From Clostridium sp. 12(A) (GTDB taxonomy: Bacteria; Bacillota; Clostridia; Lachnospirales; Lachnospiraceae): a stretch of 64,000 nucleotides of DNA. Shown piece by piece: positions 8,009 through 16,183 of this stretch (its first letter is position 1; every line of letters begins with the position of its first letter). The translations under genes were made by a program, and so were the position numbers. The DNA lies in contig JAGI01000002.1 in NCBI GenBank assembly GCA_000526575.1, forward strand, positions 558,001-622,000, read 5' to 3'. Under the pieces are notes generated by a model. It searched no databases and was not told the origin of the DNA. It saw nothing but the letters and a program-made list of their open reading frames with translations.

Positions 8009-8725
8009 TTGCTACATATTGCAATATGTGATGATGATCCTGTAACTTGTACTCAACTGGAAGAAGTCATAATAGTATTTCAAAATAGTATGAGAAGAGA
8101 ATTTGAGGTGGATGTTTTTTATTCAGGTGAAGAATTATATAAGTATATTATAAAAGAAAATTTTTATCATCTGATATTTCTTGGAATTGAATTCGAGACT
8201 ATTAATGGCATAGAAATTGGACGTAAGATAAGAGAAGAAAGAAATGATAATATAACACAAATTGTATATGTCTCGGTAAAAGAAAGTTATGCTATCAAAT
8301 TATTTGATATTCGTCCATTGAACTTTCTAGTAAAGCCTTTAAAAAAAGAGAAAATAAAGAAGGTTTTAAAAACAGCCATTATGTTGATTGATCATGAAAA
8401 TCAATATTTTGAGTTTAAAATAAACCGAACTCATAAAAGAATACCTTTTAAGGACATTATTTATTTGGAGAGTAATCGAAAAAAAGTTAAAATAGTAGAA
8501 AAGGATGGAGAATATGAATTTTATGGAAAGCTTGAAGAAGCAATGCAGCAGCTTCCGGGTGAAAATTTTCTCCAAATCCATAAATCTTACATTGTAAATT
8601 ATTCGTATATAGTCTCTTATCAATATAATTACATAGAAATGGTTAATAAAAGAATATTACCTATAAGCCAGCATAACAGAAAAGTTGTTGGAAATTGGCT
8701 GATTGAGCAAAAACAAGAAGAGTAA
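8009..8725 (+). CDS. AgrA/LytTR-type response regulator lacking the phospho-acceptor Asp
   Basis: The protein (238 residues from TTG 8009; 243 from ATG 7994) has an N-terminal receiver and a C-terminal LytTR DNA-binding domain (residues about 140-235; YLESNRKKVKIVEKDGEYEF, FLQIHKSYIVNYSYI). The acidic pair after strand 1 is intact (ICDDDP), as are the switch Ser (VYVSVKES) and the Lys (FLVKPL). The phospho-acceptor position in the usual LIFLDIE motif reads LIFLGIE, codon GGA at 8183-8185. Phosphorylation of the usual kind is therefore unlikely. TTG 8009 has GGGGGG 8 bases upstream and is the better start. No histidine kinase gene is adjacent. It closes the AT-rich block and may regulate the peptide cassette. 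Confidence 0.8.
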   Translation: MLHIAICDDDPVTCTQLEEVIIVFQNSMRREFEVDVFYSGEELYKYIIKENFYHLIFLGIEFETINGIEIGRKIREERNDNITQIVYVSVKESYAIKLFDIRPLNFLVKPLKKEKIKKVLKTAIMLIDHENQYFEFKINRTHKRIPFKDIIYLESNRKKVKIVEKDGEYEFYGKLEEAMQQLPGENFLQIHKSYIVNYSYIVSYQYNYIEMVNKRILPISQHNRKVVGNWLIEQKQEE

Positions 8726-8763
8726 AAGATTACTCATGGAAAAGATATTACTCTAATCATGTT

Positions 8764-8797
8764 CCCCGTGCAGATAATTAGTTGCATGGGGATCTTT
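8764..8797 (+). terminator. Weak hairpin after the LytTR gene
   Basis: CCCCGTGCA (8764-8772) pairs with TGCATGGGG (8783-8791) with one G-U pair, followed by ATCTTT. The short T-run makes it a modest terminator. Confidence 0.5.
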
Positions 8798-8825
8798 AAT
8801 GTTACTTATGTTACGCCGCAAATCG

Positions 8826-9000
8826 TTACGTTGGTATCGTAATTGTTAAGTATGCTTGTGTATGTTCTGCACTGTTGAAATCATGAACAACCTGTACATA
8901 CTCATCTCGAATCAGAATATTTTTTATAAATACACCAGAGAGTGTATGAAGGAAGGGCAGTAGATAACCAGTATAGATCTTTATTATATCTTTCTTTTAT
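8826..9000 (-). other. Gene-poor stretch with a possible coding remnant
   Basis: The 467 bases between the LytTR and EamA genes hold no clear gene. On the minus strand one frame stays open and ends EYVQVVHDFNSAEHTQAYLT before a stop at 8826-8828. It has no credible start or ribosome site. It may be the tail of a lost gene or chance. I could not assign a family. Confidence 0.2.
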
Positions 9001-9193
9001 TTCCATGATAAGATATAATCAAATTCATTAGCGACTTAAAAAGATAACAGTTAATAATAAGTTTTTTAGTATCTTAAGTAAAGAAGCTTCGTGCCTATAA
9101 TAATTGTAGGGATTGGAAGTCAGTATAATAAGGAGGCTAAAATAGTCTTTTACCAGATGAAACATTTTTTTAGGAGGGATAAGGATATAATTT

Positions 9194-10111
9194 ATGAAAA
9201 CATGGGATAAATTACTTGCCATATTTGTTGTGCTATTATGGGGGATTAACTTTACAGTAATTAAATTAGGAGTCAATGAAATGTCGCCATTTTTATTGGT
9301 GGCATTAAGATATACGGTTGCTGCTCTGCCTGCAATACTATTTGTAAAGCGGCCAGATACCAGTTGGAAATATATCGTCATATATGGAATGACCGTTGGT
9401 GTAGGACAGTTTTCATGCCTTTTTTATGCAGCAAATATAGGGATGCCCGCTGGTGTTGCATCAGTGGTCTTGCAGTCACAGGCATTTTTTACGATTCTAT
9501 TTGCTGGCGTTTTGTTTAAAGAAAAAATCAGAAAAGGCCAAATGGTGGGACTTATCATTGCTGGAATCGGACTTTATTTTATAAGCGGCAGCATTGGAGG
9601 CAATGGCGGAACGGCTATACCGGGAGCGGCATTCTTTCTAACGATATTAGCCGCTCTTTTTTGGGGAATTTCCAATCTTGTAGTTAGATATGCGTCAAAA
9701 GAAGCAGAGGCACATGGAAAGAAATTAAATATGTTTAGCATGGTTGTATGGTCAAGTCTGATTCCACCAATCCCTATGATGACAGCTGCAATCATCATCA
9801 ATAAGCCTTTACAGGTATGGAATCAGCTGACCGATATCAATGGAACAGCCATCTTTTCTATCGTATATCTGGCATTGTGCGCAACTCTGATTGGGTATGG
9901 TATATGGAGCACATTACTGGCAAAATACTCCGCAGGAGAAGTGGCTCCTTTATCGCTCTTGGTTCCGATAGCGGGTCTTATTACAGCACAGATCGTATTG
10001 AAGGAGAAACTGACAGCATTACAATGGGGCGGAGGGCTTATTATTATAACGGGCCTCCTGATATCCAATTTTTCTCATTTTCTATTAAAAAGGTTGCAAA
10101 AGAGATTTTGA
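9194..10111 (+). CDS. EamA/RhaT (DMT) family exporter
   Basis: A 305-residue inner membrane protein with about ten transmembrane helices arranged as two EamA repeats (about 8-140 and 155-295). The first helix has the family-typical LLWGINFTVIKLG, repeated in the second half as LFWGISNLVVRYA. A Pro/Gly-rich FKEKIRKGQMVGLIIAGIGL segment precedes the last helix of repeat 1, mirrored by LKEKLTALQWGGGLIIITGL in repeat 2. Such proteins export amino acids or other metabolites; the substrate cannot be told. AGGAGGG lies 16-22 bases upstream and AAGGAT lies closer to the start. Monocistronic, closed by a bidirectional terminator. Confidence 0.85.
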   Translation: MKTWDKLLAIFVVLLWGINFTVIKLGVNEMSPFLLVALRYTVAALPAILFVKRPDTSWKYIVIYGMTVGVGQFSCLFYAANIGMPAGVASVVLQSQAFFTILFAGVLFKEKIRKGQMVGLIIAGIGLYFISGSIGGNGGTAIPGAAFFLTILAALFWGISNLVVRYASKEAEAHGKKLNMFSMVVWSSLIPPIPMMTAAIIINKPLQVWNQLTDINGTAIFSIVYLALCATLIGYGIWSTLLAKYSAGEVAPLSLLVPIAGLITAQIVLKEKLTALQWGGGLIIITGLLISNFSHFLLKRLQKRF

Positions 10112-10186
10112 AAATCAAAGATATTAGATATATTTCAGATTAATATTGTTATATTAAGGTGCTCCTGTCCATTACACATTATAAAA

Positions 10187-10220
10187 AAACAACTCTGGAT
10201 AAAAGGTTAGAGCTGTTTTA
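10187..10220. terminator. Bidirectional terminator between convergent genes
   Basis: AACAACTCT (10188-10196) pairs with AGAGCTGTT (10209-10217) with one mismatch. T-runs follow on the plus strand (TTTTA) and on the minus strand (seven T), serving the EamA gene and the convergent SpoIIM-like gene. Confidence 0.7.
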
Positions 10221-10266
10221 ATAATAGTATCATGCAGAGTTTACTTGAAATCAAGAAGGATGTTAT

Positions 10267-10845
10267 TCAAGTAATCATTGGTGTAATAAATGCTTCTATA
10301 AAAGCTGCCACGACAAGTAAGGGAAATGCTACAAAACAATAAACAGTAACTATTTTCTCAAAAGCATAAACAACTCCAAATTTAGAATTGGACTTTTTAA
10401 ACAAATGACTTCGAATTGCTTTATTAAATTCAAATAGCACGGCCAATACAATAAAAAAAGAAAACAATTCAATGGTAGCATGTGGAAAAACACCTAAAAA
10501 CACTTTGAAAAAACTCATCTTATCTTGTAATTGGGGTGTGAATGGAAGATAAAGAACCACCCCTGTAGCAATTGCTGTTAATGCAACTGGTAAGTAGTAG
10601 ACAAACGGAATAGGAATAAGAGATAAAATAAGCATTTGAAATGGGACTTTAATCCCATTATTGACTACATATTGAAAAAACTTTCCCATTTGTGTCTTAT
10701 TCGTTTCTGAAGTTTTGCTATCTGCCCAATTAATAAATTCCAAAATATCGGGTTTCATAAATAAGGATATTCCAAAACTGATTAAAATAATTCCTATTGT
10801 TACCAATGCAAATCTACGTATTAATGTATTATAGTCTTTTAACAA
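10267..10845 (-). CDS. SpoIIM/DUF95 family membrane protein
   Basis: A polytopic membrane protein of about 192 residues with four to five helices. It carries the family features: an NN pair before a hydrophobic segment (YVVNNGIKVPFQML) and a Pro-His-x3-Glu motif (FPHATIELFSF, usually PHGxxE). SpoIIM works with SpoIID and SpoIIP in engulfment, but DUF95 paralogues outside that complex are common, so a sporulation role is not certain. The frame opens at ATG 10858-10860, but that ATG forms part of a GGAGG sequence 8 bases ahead of an in-frame TTG at 10843-10845. The TTG is the more likely start. Lone gene. Confidence 0.7.
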   Translation of the reverse strand: MLKDYNTLIRRFALVTIGIILISFGISLFMKPDILEFINWADSKTSETNKTQMGKFFQYVVNNGIKVPFQMLILSLIPIPFVYYLPVALTAIATGVVLYLPFTPQLQDKMSFFKVFLGVFPHATIELFSFFIVLAVLFEFNKAIRSHLFKKSNSKFGVVYAFEKIVTVYCFVAFPLLVVAAFIEAFITPMIT

Positions 10846-11136
10846 TATGCTAACCTCCATATAAAAAGATTACTTCACTTAAACAAATATTCATTATTAA
10901 AAGAGTGGAAAAAATAAAAAAACAGTTTCGTCAATTATTGATTTAACTCTTATATAAATCAAATTATTAAGTAAATTGTACGATTAAGCTTATAATAAGT
11001 CCAATCTTATCATCTATTATATAAAATCAAGCTTATAGAAAATGACTTTTTATATTAATCAAATCTTAAATTGTAGTTAAGTCAATTAAATGTTATACTT
11101 TATTTAATATTAAGGGAAGAGAATGGAGGCTTTGAT

Positions 11137-12750
11137 TTGGACTCAAAGAGTAATAATATAAAAGTACACAAGGACACCTTTGCAGAAGCTTGTTCATCCA
11201 TCATCAATGGAGTAATAAGCTTTTTTATTGTTTTGTTAGTCTTTGTGTTTCCTATCATATATCATAATTCTTATATAGATATTTTAGTGTTCAAATATCA
11301 ATTCTATTGGGGCAGCGTTGTGGCTATGTTATCACTTTGCCTTATTCTTTCTCTAATAATGCTGGTAATCGACTACAAGAAGTATAAAGGGGAGCATACA
11401 AAGATATTTTTTACCAGGCTGAGCCCAAAAAACTGGAGAAAAACATTTCGTGCAGCTGATTGTTGGGCTATCATATTTTGGATCATTCTCGTTATTTCAA
11501 CTTTTCAGTCCGATTATTTTTATGAGTCATTCTGGGGGAACGAAGGACGATATTCAGGATTATTTTTAATGACACTCTATGTTGCATCCTATCTGATGAT
11601 TAGCCGGTTTTGGAAGGCAAAGGAATGGGTACTGGATGTTTTTCTGGTCAGTGGTATGATGGTATGCTTTGTTGGAATCACAGATTATTTTAGGATGGAT
11701 GTCCTTAATCTTCATAAATACATTGCGTATGAAGAATGGGATATATTTACCTCCACCATAGGAAATATTAATATGTACACCGGTTATGTTGCACTGATTT
11801 TAGGTGCTTCAGCGGCGTGGTTTGCCATTGCTAAGAGTAGGATAAGAGTCATCTGGTGTTATCTCTGTATGGTAGTTAGCTTTTTTGCAATTATCCTGGG
11901 ACGCAGCGACAATGCATATTTGGCATTGGCCGCTTTGTTTGGATTTCTGCCCTTTCTATTATTCAGAAGTAAAACCGGGGTGAAGCGATATTTGCTGATG
12001 CTTGCTACATTTGGTACCGTGGTGCTATGCATTATCCAAATGAACCAGGCCTACGGGGATACGGTGATTGGGCTTGATAGTTTGTTTCAGACATTGGCTG
12101 AGTTTAATGGCTTCCTATACGTGGTAGCAGGGCTGTGGGCAATATACGCTGCAGTTTATATCCTGATTAAAAAAAGCCGGAATAAGAATGATGAAGTTGG
12201 ACCGGTGGTCATGTATGGCTGGGCTGGACTGCTGATACTTTCCGTATTGGTTCTTGGATTTTTGCTTTTTGATGCAAATGTGGCTGGAAATGCAGCAAGG
12301 TATGGCTCTTTGGGGAATTATCTCGTATTTAATGATAGCTGGGGAACTGGTCGGGGGTATATTTGGAGAAAGTCGATGGAATTATATAAGGAATTTACTC
12401 CAATGCATAAATTATTTGGGCATGGACCGGATACCTTTGGAATCCTGACTGTAACAAAAATCGGTGATGAAATGCCACAACGCTTTGAAAATGCCCATAA
12501 TGAGTATTTGCAGTACTTCATGACCATTGGGCTGACTGGTTTGATTGCTTACGTTGTTTTTCTTGGCTCAGCAATTTACTGTATGTGTAAAAATGTGAAG
12601 ACAAAGCCATATATCATAGGCTGTTGTTTTGCTGTGATATGTTATATGACTCAAGCGGTAGTAAATATAAGTGTAGTGATTGTAACTCCCATGATGTGGT
12701 TGTTGCTTAGCGTTGGAATGGCAAGCGGTAAGAAAAGGTGTGACGAATAA
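11137..12750 (+). CDS. O-antigen-ligase-like polymerase (Wzy_C family)
   Basis: A 537-residue membrane protein with about 12 helices. It has the large external loop and signature of the Wzy_C/WaaL family: HNEYLQYFMTIGLTGL at about residues 452-467. An Arg-rich periplasmic loop (GRGYIWRKSMELYKEF) precedes it. Family members join or polymerise lipid-linked oligosaccharides outside the membrane. The start is TTG 11137, 8 bases after GGAGG. No glycosyltransferase or flippase gene is adjacent, so it is an orphan polymerase/ligase; a role in a cell-surface polysaccharide or in a sporulation envelope is open. Confidence 0.75.
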   Translation: MDSKSNNIKVHKDTFAEACSSIINGVISFFIVLLVFVFPIIYHNSYIDILVFKYQFYWGSVVAMLSLCLILSLIMLVIDYKKYKGEHTKIFFTRLSPKNWRKTFRAADCWAIIFWIILVISTFQSDYFYESFWGNEGRYSGLFLMTLYVASYLMISRFWKAKEWVLDVFLVSGMMVCFVGITDYFRMDVLNLHKYIAYEEWDIFTSTIGNINMYTGYVALILGASAAWFAIAKSRIRVIWCYLCMVVSFFAIILGRSDNAYLALAALFGFLPFLLFRSKTGVKRYLLMLATFGTVVLCIIQMNQAYGDTVIGLDSLFQTLAEFNGFLYVVAGLWAIYAAVYILIKKSRNKNDEVGPVVMYGWAGLLILSVLVLGFLLFDANVAGNAARYGSLGNYLVFNDSWGTGRGYIWRKSMELYKEFTPMHKLFGHGPDTFGILTVTKIGDEMPQRFENAHNEYLQYFMTIGLTGLIAYVVFLGSAIYCMCKNVKTKPYIIGCCFAVICYMTQAVVNISVVIVTPMMWLLLSVGMASGKKRCDE

Positions 12751-12826
12751 CAACAGGATATAAAGCATACCCACAGTGAGTCTTAATAATAGCGAGAGAT
12801 ATGTCAGTTTCAAACTGGCACATAAT

Positions 12827-12874
12827 AAATGCATCTTGAGAAGCCTTTAAAAGCTGATTCAAGATGCATTTTTA
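12827..12874 (+). terminator. Strong terminator after the ligase gene
   Basis: AAATGCATCTTGA (12827-12839) pairs perfectly with TCAAGATGCATTT (12859-12871) around a 19-base loop, followed by TTTA. Confidence 0.8.
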
Positions 12875-12958
12875 TGTCGTAAGACGCTTGATTTCTCTAA
12901 ATAATAACTCAACATAAGCAAACTTTGTCAATTGGTTTTAAATGAGGCTTCATCCCAC

Positions 12959-13978
12959 TTATTTTTGTTTTCTGGTTGATGATCGGACAATCAGATTCGG
13001 AAGAGTCACAAAGGATTGAACCTGAAGTCCCGGATTTTTTATCTTCCTCAATAAGATAGAAGCCGCCTGTTTCCCCATTTCATGGACATCTATATCAATC
13101 ACAGTAAGAGGAGGATCAATGAGCTGTGAGAGAGGATAATCGTCAAAGGTAATGAGACCCATATCCTTTGGGATGGCTAATTGATGTTTTTCTATTGCCC
13201 CAACGGCACCCATTGCAATCTGATTATTTTCACATATAACGGCATCGGGGAGAGTGGGTTGACTTAGGAGTTCCTCCATCATTAAAAATCCGCTTTCTTT
13301 TGTATAGGTACCGTATTTTATAAAATCATCTTGTATGGTGAGCCCATTAATATTCATATACGATACAAAACCTTGCAGGCGGTGCCTTGATATTTCATCG
13401 CTTTTAGGTCCTCCGATAAAAGCGATTTGAGAATAACCGCATTTCTCCAAATATTCCATTGCCATTTGACCAGAAACACGATTGTTGGTATCGATCCAGG
13501 AAGAGGGACTGGCAAATGGGGGTCTCCCGATAATAATGTGCGGAAAGTTGTTTTTAGATAAAAAGTCAATCAATGCCCTTGATGTAGCAGAGCCATGGAC
13601 CAAAATACCATCAGCCGTGCTACAACCCACTATTTTATTAGCTGAATCAAAAGCATCTTGTTTGTCAGATACGCCCAAGAAAGACAGATTATAGTTTTTG
13701 TCCCGGATTACATTTTGTGCACCGCATAGAATTTCAAACATGTGAGGATTATGAAAGGCAGTATGTATTTCCGTAACAGCAAGAAAGATAATGTTACCAG
13801 TACGTTTGCATTTGAAATTACTGGCTTGTGCATTGGGATGATAATTGAGACGTTTCATTACTTCCATGACACGCTGAGTCGTACTCTCTGAAATATAAGG
13901 CTTGTTGTTCAGTATTTTAGATACCGTAGCCGTGGATACTCCGGCTTCCCTGGCAACATCTTTTATTGTTACAGCCAT
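12959..13978 (-). CDS. LacI-family repressor of the starch/maltodextrin unit
   Basis: A 339-residue regulator. The N-terminal LacI helix-turn-helix is textbook (TIKDVAREAGVSTATVSKIL) with the hinge helix near residue 50 (NYHPNAQASNF). The rest is a periplasmic-binding-protein-like sugar-sensing domain (NIIFLAVTEI, AFIGGPKSD, GLITFDDYPLSQLIDPPLT). It is divergent from the secreted amylase, with 155 bases between start codons, so it most likely controls the amylase-ABC-hydrolase genes and itself, with a maltodextrin as inducer. Its own leader holds GTATATCGTTTACC (14011-14024), a LacI-family-like half-site. Confidence 0.88.
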   Translation of the reverse strand: MAVTIKDVAREAGVSTATVSKILNNKPYISESTTQRVMEVMKRLNYHPNAQASNFKCKRTGNIIFLAVTEIHTAFHNPHMFEILCGAQNVIRDKNYNLSFLGVSDKQDAFDSANKIVGCSTADGILVHGSATSRALIDFLSKNNFPHIIIGRPPFASPSSWIDTNNRVSGQMAMEYLEKCGYSQIAFIGGPKSDEISRHRLQGFVSYMNINGLTIQDDFIKYGTYTKESGFLMMEELLSQPTLPDAVICENNQIAMGAVGAIEKHQLAIPKDMGLITFDDYPLSQLIDPPLTVIDIDVHEMGKQAASILLRKIKNPGLQVQSFVTLPNLIVRSSTRKQK

Positions 13979-14056
13979 TGGACACCCCTTTCTTAAACTC
14001 CATTAGAATAGTATATCGTTTACCTAAAAAAATCAAGCAATATGTATAAAAAAACT

Positions 14057-14106
14057 TTGTAATTAGGAGTGGTATTGTTATAATTTGCTTATAAATACCG
14101 GTATTT
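14057..14106 (+). promoter_or_regulatory. Amylase promoter with a palindromic operator at +1
   Basis: TTGTAA (14057-14062), 16-base spacer, TATAAT (14079-14084). Just downstream lies the perfect 14-bp palindrome AAATACCGGTATTT (14093-14106), placed where a repressor would block initiation. The divergent LacI protein is the likely ligand, though the CCGG centre differs from the usual CG core of LacI-family sites. Confidence 0.65.
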
Positions 14107-14157
14107 TATAAAATAGGAAACAACATATCAAGAATGGAGAAGGAAGGGGAAAAAGTA

Positions 14158-16137
14158 GTGAAAAAGATGTTAAAACGTATTGTAAGCTTTGTACTTTGTT
14201 TTATTATGACAATGCCACTGTTGCCTTCAATGGAGGTAAATGCAGCCGAAAGTCTTCGGGGAGAGTCCATTTATCAGATCATGGTTGATCGTTTTTATGA
14301 TGGGGATAAAACGAATAATGCAACTGGAGAAGCTTTTCGATATGCAGAGAACTCAGAAGAAGATTATCGTTATATGCACGGCGGTGATTGGCAGGGAATC
14401 ATAGATAAGATCTCTTACATTAAGGAAATGGGATATACCGCAATCTGGATTTCACCGGTGTCTGACCCACAGCTATGGGGAATACCGGATTCCAGTGGAA
14501 AACAGTGGCCATCTGCCTATCATGGCTATAATGTATTTGATCCCAATCGAGCTAATCGCTATTTCGGTTCAAGAGATCCTCAGACCAGCAAGGATAAGCT
14601 AAAGGAAATGGTAGATGTTTGCCATGAAAATGGAATTAAGGTCATTTTTGATGTAGTTCCCAATCATGTGGGAGATTATCTGCAGGGAATCGGAAGCAAT
14701 GCGCATTATACTAGCGGTACAGGATTAAAAGAGGGTACTCAGCTGCAGCCTGCAGCGCCGTTTAATAATGTCTCATGGTATCACAACAAAGGAGATATCG
14801 ATTTTAACATAGAGCATCCTCATACAGTAGCAAGCACCCAGATGCTTGAAGATCATGACCTGAGTGGTCTGGATGATATTGACTTTGATCATAAGGATGC
14901 CAAGGGTGCCATGTTCGACTCTATAAAGAACTGGTTTACCTATACGGGGGCAGATGCGGCCAGGGTGGATGCGGCAAAATGTATGAAGCCATCTGATATT
15001 CATGAATTACAGGAATATTTGGGAGTTGCAACCTTTGGTGAGAACTTTGATATGCATGTGGAATTTATTAAGGATTGGGTGGGAGATAACGCTGAAACAG
15101 GTATGCTTGATTTTCCCTTGTTTCAGGCTATTGTAAATGATTTTGCATATGGAAAGAATTTTAACAACACATCGGAAATCTCACTTCAATCCATTTTGGC
15201 GCAGGATTATCTCTATGGTACTCATCTGAATGATATGGTTACATTTATTGACAATCACGACAGAAATCGTTTTCTGACAGAAGCTGGGGGCGATGTTGAT
15301 AAACTCCACAATGCGTTAACGTTTATATTTACAGCAAGGGGAACCCCAGTGGTATTCCAGGGAACAGAGCAAAACAGAGGAAATGCCAATGGTCAGGGGA
15401 TCAATGGAATTGCAGATACCTGGAATCGTTGGTCCATGGTAACAAAGGATCAAAACGGCAATGTAATAAAAGATTATTTTAACACCTCCACCAATACCTA
15501 TAAGCTTATCCGGACCTTGAACGATCTTCGGGGAAAATATGAAGCTTTAAGCTTTGGAACACAACGTGAGATGTGGACTTCCATGCATACCTATGCGTTT
15601 TCAAGAAGAATGGACAGCGGAAAAAATGCGGGACAGGAATTAATTTGTGCGTTTCATAATTCCAAAGGTACCGATACTGAAACGATGTCAATACGTGCCG
15701 AAAGTTCCATAAAGGCAGGGACTACGTTAGTAAATGTAATGAATCCCAATGATAAAATAACCGTTTCCCAAGATAAGAAGGTAACAATAACCCTTACCGG
15801 AGACACTTCCAAAATATATGTTGTTGATGAAAATGCAGGTGATACCATTCCAGTGACCATTCATATTCGGAATGCGTCTACGGACTGGGGACAGAATGTT
15901 TATATTTTAGGGAACTGCGCGGAACTCGGTAACTGGGATCCAAACAAAGCAGCAGGGCCTGCAGCCTGTCCTAATTATCCGGAGTGGAATTTGACCGTAT
16001 ATATTCCGGCAGGCCAGAAAATTGAGTTTAAAGCGATTAAGAAGAATGCGGCAGGAAGTGTCATTTGGCAAAGTGGAGATAATCACAGCTATACGGTACC
16101 TGCATCGGGGGCCGGGACAGTAACCATAGACTGGTAA
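14158..16137 (+). CDS. Secreted GH13 alpha-amylase / cyclodextrin-glucanotransferase-like enzyme with CBM20
   Basis: This enzyme cleaves or transglycosylates starch outside the cell. It has a signal peptide (KKMLKRIVSFVLCFIMTM, cleavage near NAAES), then a GH13 barrel with all four regions: DVVPNHVG (I), AARVDAAKCM with the nucleophile Asp (II), FGENFDM with the acid Glu (III) and FIDNHDRNRF (IV). The last 95 residues are a CBM20 starch-binding domain (VTIHIRNAST, GNCAELGNW, FKAIKKN). The barrel and ordering recall CGTases and maltogenic amylases, but the TIG-type D domain expected before CBM20 seems absent: catalytic plus C domain pass straight to CBM20. GTG 14158 has AAGGAAGGGG upstream and gives a compact signal peptide; ATG 14134 is the alternative. 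Product specificity is uncertain. Confidence 0.88.
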   Translation: MKKMLKRIVSFVLCFIMTMPLLPSMEVNAAESLRGESIYQIMVDRFYDGDKTNNATGEAFRYAENSEEDYRYMHGGDWQGIIDKISYIKEMGYTAIWISPVSDPQLWGIPDSSGKQWPSAYHGYNVFDPNRANRYFGSRDPQTSKDKLKEMVDVCHENGIKVIFDVVPNHVGDYLQGIGSNAHYTSGTGLKEGTQLQPAAPFNNVSWYHNKGDIDFNIEHPHTVASTQMLEDHDLSGLDDIDFDHKDAKGAMFDSIKNWFTYTGADAARVDAAKCMKPSDIHELQEYLGVATFGENFDMHVEFIKDWVGDNAETGMLDFPLFQAIVNDFAYGKNFNNTSEISLQSILAQDYLYGTHLNDMVTFIDNHDRNRFLTEAGGDVDKLHNALTFIFTARGTPVVFQGTEQNRGNANGQGINGIADTWNRWSMVTKDQNGNVIKDYFNTSTNTYKLIRTLNDLRGKYEALSFGTQREMWTSMHTYAFSRRMDSGKNAGQELICAFHNSKGTDTETMSIRAESSIKAGTTLVNVMNPNDKITVSQDKKVTITLTGDTSKIYVVDENAGDTIPVTIHIRNASTDWGQNVYILGNCAELGNWDPNKAAGPAACPNYPEWNLTVYIPAGQKIEFKAIKKNAAGSVIWQSGDNHSYTVPASGAGTVTIDW

Positions 16138-16183
16138 GTCTTTTATAACATAGTTTCTAAATTTTGAATGGAGGGCATGAGAA

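Noticed and set aside
10920..11110. AAGCTTATA repeats in the AT-rich gap before the polymerase gene considered as regulatory repeats
   Set aside because: Short, AT-rich and irregularly spaced; chance is sufficient.
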